Source: JBDRNE01 sp043812935 (GTDB lineage: Bacteria; Omnitrophota; Gorgyraeia; Tantalellales; Tantalellaceae). From it: 20,696 bases of DNA. Positions 15,902 to 20,696 of this stretch are shown here, piece after piece; the first letter of the stretch is position 1; every line of letters starts with the position of its first letter. The stretch lies in contig JBDRLO010000030.1 in assembly GCA_043812935.1 (NCBI GenBank), positions 1 to 20,696 of the forward strand, read 5' to 3'. Made by a program: the position numbers and the translations under genes. The notes under the pieces are model-generated. The model did not search any database, was not told the origin of the DNA, and saw only the letters and a program-made list of their open reading frames with translations.

Positions 15902-17071
15902 ATGTTTATCCCACGTATTTTAAAAAAGGATTTAATCCGCTTATCAAAACAGTACCCTGTTGTAACTTTAACCGGCCCACGCCAATCAGGAAAAACAACT
16001 CTTGTAAAAAATATTTTTCCAAAAAAATCTTATATATCTCTTGAAGATCCAGATTCTCGTTTAATAGCGGAAAATGATCCAAGACGATTTTTTTCACGAT
16101 TTCCACATGGAGCTATTATAGATGAGATTCAACGCGTCCCGACTTTACTGTCCTATATCCAAACAATAGTTGATAATAACAATAAGACCGGCATGTTTAT
16201 ACTTACCGGCAGTGCCCAATTTGAACTTCTAACAAACATCAGTCAATCTTTAGCCGGCCGTACAGCCATTGTTAAACTTTTACCTTTTTCTCATGAAGAA
16301 ATAAAAAATATCACTTCTAATTATGGTTTAAATGACATACTATTTACCGGCTTTTACCCACGAATCTATGACAAAAAATTAAACCCATCAGAAGCTTTGA
16401 ATTTCTACGTTAGTACTTACCTGGAACGTGATGTTCGAAATTTACTAAATATAAAAAAGCTAAATCAATTTGAAACTTTTTTACGTTTATGTGCCGCGCG
16501 AACAGGTCAAATTCTTAATCTCTCCAACTTGGGAAATGATTGCGGAATCAACCACAACACAGCATCAGCATGGTTATCCATACTTGAAGCAAGTTATATA
16601 CTTTTTCGTGTTCGTCCACATTTTAAAAATTTTTCTAAACGCCTTATTAAATCTCCAAAAATTTACTTCTATGATGTTGGCCTCGCATCTTATCTTTTGG
16701 GAATTCAGCAACCATCACAAATTGAAACACATCCTTTGCGAGGACAATTATTTGAAACTTATATAGCTTCTGAATTATTGAAAAAAAGATATAATTCGGT
16801 TAAAGAGAACAATCTCTATTATTTTAGAGACAATATTGGAAATGAAATCGATTTAGTATTAGATTATGGAGATAAAGTATTACCGATAGAAATAAAATCT
16901 GGAATGACATTTTCAGATGATATGTTAAAAGGCCTAATATTTTATAATAATTTAACAAAAAATTTCATAGCCCCGCCCGTTTTAATTTATGGCGGCAAAA
17001 AAACTTTTGATTACAAAAATTTTTCCGTAACATCCTATAACAACCTTGATAATTTAAAAATCCCTAAATAG
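15902..17071 (+). CDS. AAA_14 / DUF4143 ATPase
   Basis: 389 residues from the chosen start. The N-terminal AAA domain has Walker A G-P-R-Q-S-G-K-T (25-32), Walker B A-I-I-D-E-I-Q (71-77) and the sensor-like L-T-G-S-A-Q (101-106). A helix-turn-helix-like stretch (about 203-230) links to the DUF4143 domain, which ends in a PD-(D/E)XK-like pattern: F-E (284-285), N-E-I-D (314-317) and E-I-K (330-332). This family is common, often multicopy and patchily distributed. Its role is not established, although links to mobile DNA and toxin-like systems have been suggested. An ATG at 15884 would add six residues, but it lies inside the inverted repeat and upstream of the predicted transcript start. 15902 gives the usual M-F-I-P-R-I-L-K-K start. 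No partner gene is adjacent. Confidence 0.93.
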   Translation: MFIPRILKKDLIRLSKQYPVVTLTGPRQSGKTTLVKNIFPKKSYISLEDPDSRLIAENDPRRFFSRFPHGAIIDEIQRVPTLLSYIQTIVDNNNKTGMFILTGSAQFELLTNISQSLAGRTAIVKLLPFSHEEIKNITSNYGLNDILFTGFYPRIYDKKLNPSEALNFYVSTYLERDVRNLLNIKKLNQFETFLRLCAARTGQILNLSNLGNDCGINHNTASAWLSILEASYILFRVRPHFKNFSKRLIKSPKIYFYDVGLASYLLGIQQPSQIETHPLRGQLFETYIASELLKKRYNSVKENNLYYFRDNIGNEIDLVLDYGDKVLPIEIKSGMTFSDDMLKGLIFYNNLTKNFIAPPVLIYGGKKTFDYKNFSVTSYNNLDNLKIPK

Positions 17072-17096
17072 CAGGAATAAACTCAGGATTTTTTCA

Positions 17097-20000
17097 TTAT
17101 GCCGCCATAAGAATCCTAAGTAATTTTCCATTTAATTTTGGAATATCGTCAACCGGCAAAGATACTGCTGGCGGTAATTTAAAAACAAAACTACGTGCAA
17201 ATGCGCGTGGTAATTGTAGATCTGAACTCAATGGAATCTTCCCTTCATAACAACTTCCATTTATCGCCGCGTATATTTGTAACAACGTCGGAATTATTTT
17301 TTCTTCTTCGAGATGAAGCGCTCCTAACGCGGCAATGATACCTCCGATCTGACTAAAATCACCAACTTTGCCTTCAAAAACAAGCATTTTTATTTCATTT
17401 TCCTTGACATATCCCGGCACATTATCTATATGACTTGAATTACTCAATGCAACGTCAAATATTGCATTAGAACAGATGCCCTTGATGTAATCAATAGCTT
17501 GCTCTATTGATTCTCCTTCTTTTAGGAGCCATATTCTTTCAGGGGATTTTGATTCCTTGGAAGCGGTATTTATCTCCTGAATAAAGGATGATACTTTCTG
17601 CGCTTCGGACAAGAGGCCGGGTTCTATAATATGCCAGAGAATTTTGTTTTTTGGTATAATTGGCTTTTGGTCTGTATTTATCTGGTTAAAAATTGTCATT
17701 TTTATAAGTTCTTTTACTACAGGCACCTTTTCTTTAGGAATATTATCTTGCCAAAGCAACTGTTTTTCTTCATCAGCCTTACTAAACTTGTACTTTATAT
17801 TACAAACAGCATTAATTAAGCTTTTTGTATAAATATCACCTTTATTCTGATCCATCATGATATCCGAAAAACAATAACCCCCTTCTCTAACACGCTCAAA
17901 TATTCCCAGATCAACAAGAACTTCAAACTGTTTATATACGCTATTTAAAACATACCGCCTTGCATCCGTAGGAATGTCAGGATATAAACCTAACATTTTT
18001 TCCGGAGTAACTCCTTTTTCTCTATCAATTGTTTCCTCAAACAATTCAGTACGTTTAATAATTTTAAGGCATTCTGCTGGCGGGCTTTTTCCTAAAATTT
18101 TTGTTTTGCTGCGCCAAATATTAATAGTTTCAATAGAATAATTGAATATTCCCTTACTGTGAGCTCTTTTAACAGCTTCAACAAATACTTCATCCAATTT
18201 CTGTTGCCAGATTTTATCCTGCTCATCAAACGCATGCCATCCCGTAGTGTACAAACTATCTAAATCTATTGATTCTTCCCTTAAGGCTATTAGTACCGCT
18301 TCTATTTCTTTATCGGTTAGCAAATCTCCGGCTTTTTCTTTAAATATTTTTTTTATTCTCAGCAATTTTTCATAAGTTAGCTCTGAACCATGCTCCACAT
18401 CTATATATTCTATTTCTTCTTCAGTAAAACGTTCTTCTAATGCAGGTCCAATTTTTATTAAAAATTTTACATCAGCTTTGTTAGAAAATTTCTCAACCGC
18501 GTTTAAACAAAAACCACTAAGAAGTCCATATCGGACATTTTGTTTTCTGGTAGGTTCTTTCCCCTCGGCATAGTCCCACTCATAGAGATTATTTTTTAGC
18601 CATGTTTTCGTATTTATTCTGGCTTCTTCCGGGAAATATCCTGGGTGTTCTTTCATCACCTTGTTTGCCGCTTTAATATTTATTATTTGAAAACGAAAAG
18701 TCCCATCCGGAAGCATGTCCTCCCACATTTTTTCTTTTCCTGCATTTGCTTTTTTTATATTTTGAACGTACTCTGCCCCGTTAATTGTTCCAATATTTTC
18801 GTTATCTGAATTTAAAACAGTAATTTGTTTATCTAAAAAAACCCCAGTTCCGAAAAGCAAAGCTTCTTTCAAGCCTGAAGGTTTATACCCTTCATCTATT
18901 AACAGGAAATTATCGTATTTTTCTATAGCATCTTTTAAAGTTTTTATCTCAGTTTTTGTAAAGCCTGTGTTTTTATAATAAAATATCATTATCAGATTTT
19001 CCGGAGTAATTCCTGAAAAATTACATATCAGATCATAAAAAAAAGACTCATCGCTTTCTATTTTTTTCACCATCTCTTTGGGAAACGAATCTAACATTTC
19101 CTGTAACAACTTCAATCCTTTTACTGCCGTATCAACATCTGTATGTATTTTAATCTGTTTGCCCTGTGGCAAAACTAACCCCGCAAGATCAGCTATTGAA
19201 ACAAATTTATATTGGTCTTTTTCCGCAAGACTAATATTACACTCATCTACCCGGATCCAATCCTTACCAAAAAACCATTCTTCTTCCCCATTAACCATTC
19301 TAATTCCCGGCAAACTATTAGCGCATGCCGTACCCATATACATTTTAAGCCTTGATTCAATAATATTTTTTGTATCTTGACTTATTGTTCCTACACAATT
19401 TAATATACTTTCAATTGCCATTCTCATGTTATTATTGTCTGCAATAATATCTTTTCCAGCATTCACAGAAAACGCTGCGGCATTAATATCTTTTTTGTCG
19501 TCCAAATCCAATCCGTGTTTTTTGTAAGCCTTCTGTATGGCCTCCCAATCTAACATATAGCTATACTGATTAAAAAGCTGTTCAATATTGTAATTTTCAT
19601 TGGCCGCAGCATGAAAAGATTTGGCGTCTTTTTTTGCTTTCTCAATATTATTTTTAATCCATCTTTTCCGCAATTCTGACAATGGAATATTCAAATCTTT
19701 GGCCTTTTTTAACCATTGGTAAATTTCATTTTTTTCGTGCATCAAAATAATTTGTCTGGCTGGCTGTAATTTACCTTCATCATAATAAGCTTCACTATCA
19801 ATGTAGATAATAGGCTTCTGCTCCGTATTCCTTTCATGGCTTCCAAATCCAATATGAGCAAACTGCCCAGTGTTTTTAAATAAACCTTTTATTGAAACAA
19901 CCAATACCCCGGTGTGTTGACCTTCTGAACTAATAACTTCGTCTTCATATTGATCCATTTTAGAAAAATCCCCATTAGTTTCTTTTTGAATTTGACCAAG

Positions 20001-20213
20001 TATATGCTCATTGACAGCATCATGCGCCAGTAAAAAATACTTTTTCTCGAATTCTTTCCGAAATTTACTTATTGTAGTTCGCATTTCAGGAGATAACGTT
20101 ACCGTCTCGATCTTAATATCCCCCCAAACAATACTATTCATAAGAAATAGACACACTACACCCGCAGCAATAATTTTTATCCATGTTTTGTGTTTATGCC
20201 TGTACTTATTCAT
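17097..20213 (-). CDS. Very large secreted protein of unknown function, c-di-GMP-riboswitch controlled
   Basis: 1038 residues. A basic N-terminus and hydrophobic core (about 12-30) form a signal peptide or membrane anchor. Residues 100-215 contain I-Y-I-D-S-E-A-Y-Y, then L-M-H-E-K-N-E-I-Y-Q-W (H159, E160, E163) and, 40 residues on, S-F-H-A-A-A-N-E (H201). This is a conserved-looking pattern I associate with large Omnitrophota proteins, and it could be a divergent metal site. Residues about 735-785 resemble a winged helix (V-L-V-D-L-G-I-F-E-R-V-R-E-G-G-Y-C-F-S). The last 140 residues (E-I-K-M-L-V-F-E-G-K-V-G-D-F-S-Q-I) look like another conserved unit. I recognise no enzyme family. An AAGG element lies about 8 nt before ATG 20213. 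The leader carries a c-di-GMP-I aptamer and terminator, pointing to a role in surface, attachment or biofilm behaviour. It converges on the ATPase gene, 25 nt away. Confidence 0.85.
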   Translation of the reverse strand: MNKYRHKHKTWIKIIAAGVVCLFLMNSIVWGDIKIETVTLSPEMRTTISKFRKEFEKKYFLLAHDAVNEHILGQIQKETNGDFSKMDQYEDEVISSEGQHTGVLVVSIKGLFKNTGQFAHIGFGSHERNTEQKPIIYIDSEAYYDEGKLQPARQIILMHEKNEIYQWLKKAKDLNIPLSELRKRWIKNNIEKAKKDAKSFHAAANENYNIEQLFNQYSYMLDWEAIQKAYKKHGLDLDDKKDINAAAFSVNAGKDIIADNNNMRMAIESILNCVGTISQDTKNIIESRLKMYMGTACANSLPGIRMVNGEEEWFFGKDWIRVDECNISLAEKDQYKFVSIADLAGLVLPQGKQIKIHTDVDTAVKGLKLLQEMLDSFPKEMVKKIESDESFFYDLICNFSGITPENLIMIFYYKNTGFTKTEIKTLKDAIEKYDNFLLIDEGYKPSGLKEALLFGTGVFLDKQITVLNSDNENIGTINGAEYVQNIKKANAGKEKMWEDMLPDGTFRFQIINIKAANKVMKEHPGYFPEEARINTKTWLKNNLYEWDYAEGKEPTRKQNVRYGLLSGFCLNAVEKFSNKADVKFLIKIGPALEERFTEEEIEYIDVEHGSELTYEKLLRIKKIFKEKAGDLLTDKEIEAVLIALREESIDLDSLYTTGWHAFDEQDKIWQQKLDEVFVEAVKRAHSKGIFNYSIETINIWRSKTKILGKSPPAECLKIIKRTELFEETIDREKGVTPEKMLGLYPDIPTDARRYVLNSVYKQFEVLVDLGIFERVREGGYCFSDIMMDQNKGDIYTKSLINAVCNIKYKFSKADEEKQLLWQDNIPKEKVPVVKELIKMTIFNQINTDQKPIIPKNKILWHIIEPGLLSEAQKVSSFIQEINTASKESKSPERIWLLKEGESIEQAIDYIKGICSNAIFDVALSNSSHIDNVPGYVKENEIKMLVFEGKVGDFSQIGGIIAALGALHLEEEKIIPTLLQIYAAINGSCYEGKIPLSSDLQLPRAFARSFVFKLPPAVSLPVDDIPKLNGKLLRILMAA

Positions 20214-20240
20214 TTTTTGACCTTCATTTCTCCATTTTTT

Positions 20241-20301
20241 TGCCTGGGGAGCGAAATCACCTAACTTCGGGGAAAGACAATAACGCCCCTTATTCCAGGC
20301 A
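20241..20301 (-). other. Closed stem structure in the leader between terminator and start codon
   Basis: TGCCTGG and CCAGGCA form a 7-bp closing stem around 47 nt. Inside, on the minus strand, are AATAA/TTATT, GGGG/CCCC and CGAA/TTCG pairings that could give a branched fold. An A-rich run and then the ribosome site follow, so it is not a terminator. It matches no riboswitch class I can recall. It could be a translation-level control element or a stabilising 5' structure. Confidence 0.45.
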
Positions 20302-20302
20302 T

Positions 20303-20339
20303 AAAAAAAACCAAGCTCCTAATTTCATAGGCAACTTGG
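20303..20339 (-). terminator. Rho-independent terminator overlapping the riboswitch aptamer
   Basis: On the minus strand CCAAG, an inner CCTA-TGAAAT-TAGG stem and CTTGG form a hairpin followed by eight T (20310 down to 20303). Its 5' arm CCAAG lies within the 3' strand of the aptamer (GATAGCCAAGTTGCC), so the aptamer and terminator exclude each other. About 90 nt remain between it and the start codon. Confidence 0.85.
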
Positions 20340-20430
20340 CTATCTTGAAAAACTTGAATTTCTTAATACTATAACTTTAACATTTTTCTAGACCCGAAGT
20401 TTTGCGCCCCCATGTCACCATGGGTTTGCC
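20330..20430 (-). promoter_or_regulatory. Cyclic di-GMP-I (GEMM-I) riboswitch aptamer
   Basis: Reading on the minus strand: GGCAAACC at 20430, a perfect 6-bp stem CCCATG/CATGGG closed by a GTGA (GNRA) tetraloop, then GGCGCAAA, CTTCGGGTCTAG, a variable AT-rich arm, and GATAGCCAAGTTGCC. These are the conserved blocks of the c-di-GMP-I class in the right order: GGCAAACC, GNRA-capped stem, GCAAA, CGGG-CTA, TAGCC-GGTTGCC. One difference is CCAAG where many aptamers have CCGGG. The aptamer is followed directly by a terminator that shares its 3' strand, so ligand binding should prevent termination (an ON switch). Confidence 0.85.
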
Positions 20431-20497
20431 ATGAACCACAATGGATTCATGACCCTATCCCCTTAATGCGGTACAGGGCCTTTTTCTAGATATGAGT

Positions 20498-20526
20498 ATT
20501 ATACTAAGAATAGCACGTTAAGTCAA
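20498..20526 (-). promoter_or_regulatory. Sigma-70-type promoter for the riboswitch transcript
   Basis: On the minus strand TTGACT (20521-20526), a 17-nt spacer and a perfect TATAAT (20498-20503). The predicted start near 20491 gives a leader of about 280 nt with the aptamer, terminator, second stem and ribosome site in order. Confidence 0.85.
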
Positions 20527-20591
20527 TTGAAACTTAGCTTTCTTTTGGATTCTTAATTTTATAGAATTCTGGAAACAGGAATACAGAAATC

Positions 20592-20613
20592 GGACAGGCA
20601 CAGGGGCCTGTCC
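20592..20613. repeat. Dispersed hairpin repeat, copy D (GGACAGGC / GCCTGTCC)
   Basis: GGACAGGC, loop ACAGGG, GCCTGTCC, followed by TTAC. It differs from copy A in one loop base only. Unlike copies B and C it lies at the 5' side of a gene, upstream of the riboswitch promoter. This copy argues that the repeats are dispersed elements rather than gene-end signals. Confidence 0.8.
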
Positions 20614-20677
20614 TTACTAACTTTTGTGTTACGCATACCATACAAGCGTTTACTTTTTTTATGGCTGAACTATTACT

Positions 20678-20696
20678 AATACTCTAACTCATGTTG
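20678..20696. repeat. Inverted copy of part of the IS3-family terminus at the window end
   Basis: The final 19 bases are the exact reverse complement of CAACATGAGTTAGAGTATT at 13661-13679, the inner part of the IS terminus. The next bases into the window do not match the transposase. The window may end at or in the inverted repeat of another IS copy, a usual place for a contig to break. Confidence 0.65.

Noticed and set aside
17097..20213. Calling the H-E-K-N-E motif of the large protein a zinc protease
   Set aside because: It is not HExxH, and the spacing to H201 fits no peptidase family I can name; kept only as a hypothesis.
20241..20310. Second terminator or a second c-di-GMP aptamer
   Set aside because: On the minus strand the stem is followed by A residues rather than T, and the GCAAA and GNRA-capped blocks of a GEMM aptamer are missing.
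1..20696. CRISPR array, tRNA or rRNA genes
   Set aside because: No regularly spaced direct repeats and no cloverleaf or conserved rRNA blocks were seen. The repeats present are dispersed single hairpins.

Overview
The window looks like a chromosomal segment from a Gram-negative, AT-rich (roughly 38-40% GC by eye) member of an uncultured lineage. My best guess is Candidatus Omnitrophota or a close relative. The guess rests on the style of the very large secreted protein at the right end and on the conserved genes present; no 16S or close homologue is available to confirm it. Lnt shows that the organism makes triacylated lipoproteins and so has a diderm envelope.

Layout. Positions 1-270 hold no recognisable gene and join abruptly to a ComM/YifB (Mg-chelatase-like AAA+) gene that has lost its N-terminal half (271-1182, +). 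From 1270 to 12944 everything lies on the minus strand. Reading in transcription order these are murJ (lipid II flippase), uvrC (short form), prfB (RF2, with an intact programmed +1 frameshift), secA, lnt, then a three-gene envelope cluster: a FecR-domain protein, a TPR/double-PDZ protein and a two-TM HAMP-domain protein. rpsT (S20) is divergent from murJ at 13320. An IS3-family transposase remnant (3' end only, also frameshifted) follows, then an MFS transporter (minus) and a divergent AAA_14/DUF4143 ATPase (+). The last 3.6 kb is a 1038-residue secreted protein of unknown function on the minus strand.

The most interesting region is the leader of that secreted protein. It has a near-consensus promoter (20498-20526), a c-di-GMP-I (GEMM-I) type aptamer (20330-20430), a rho-independent terminator whose 5' arm is the 3' strand of the aptamer (20303-20339), a second closed stem structure (20241-20301), and then the ribosome binding site. 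The overlap predicts that c-di-GMP binding turns expression on.

Other structure not explained by genes: a dispersed family of intergenic hairpins (GGACAGGC/GCCTGTCC type, one copy with compensatory changes) at 1213, 5378, 8682 and 20592; two more long, nearly abutting inverted repeats upstream of secA (8589-8643); and a perfect 19-bp inverted repeat covering the -35 box of the ATPase gene, whose predicted transcript would start on the start codon itself. The last 19 bases of the window are an inverted copy of part of the IS end at 13661-13679, so the window probably ends in or next to another IS copy.
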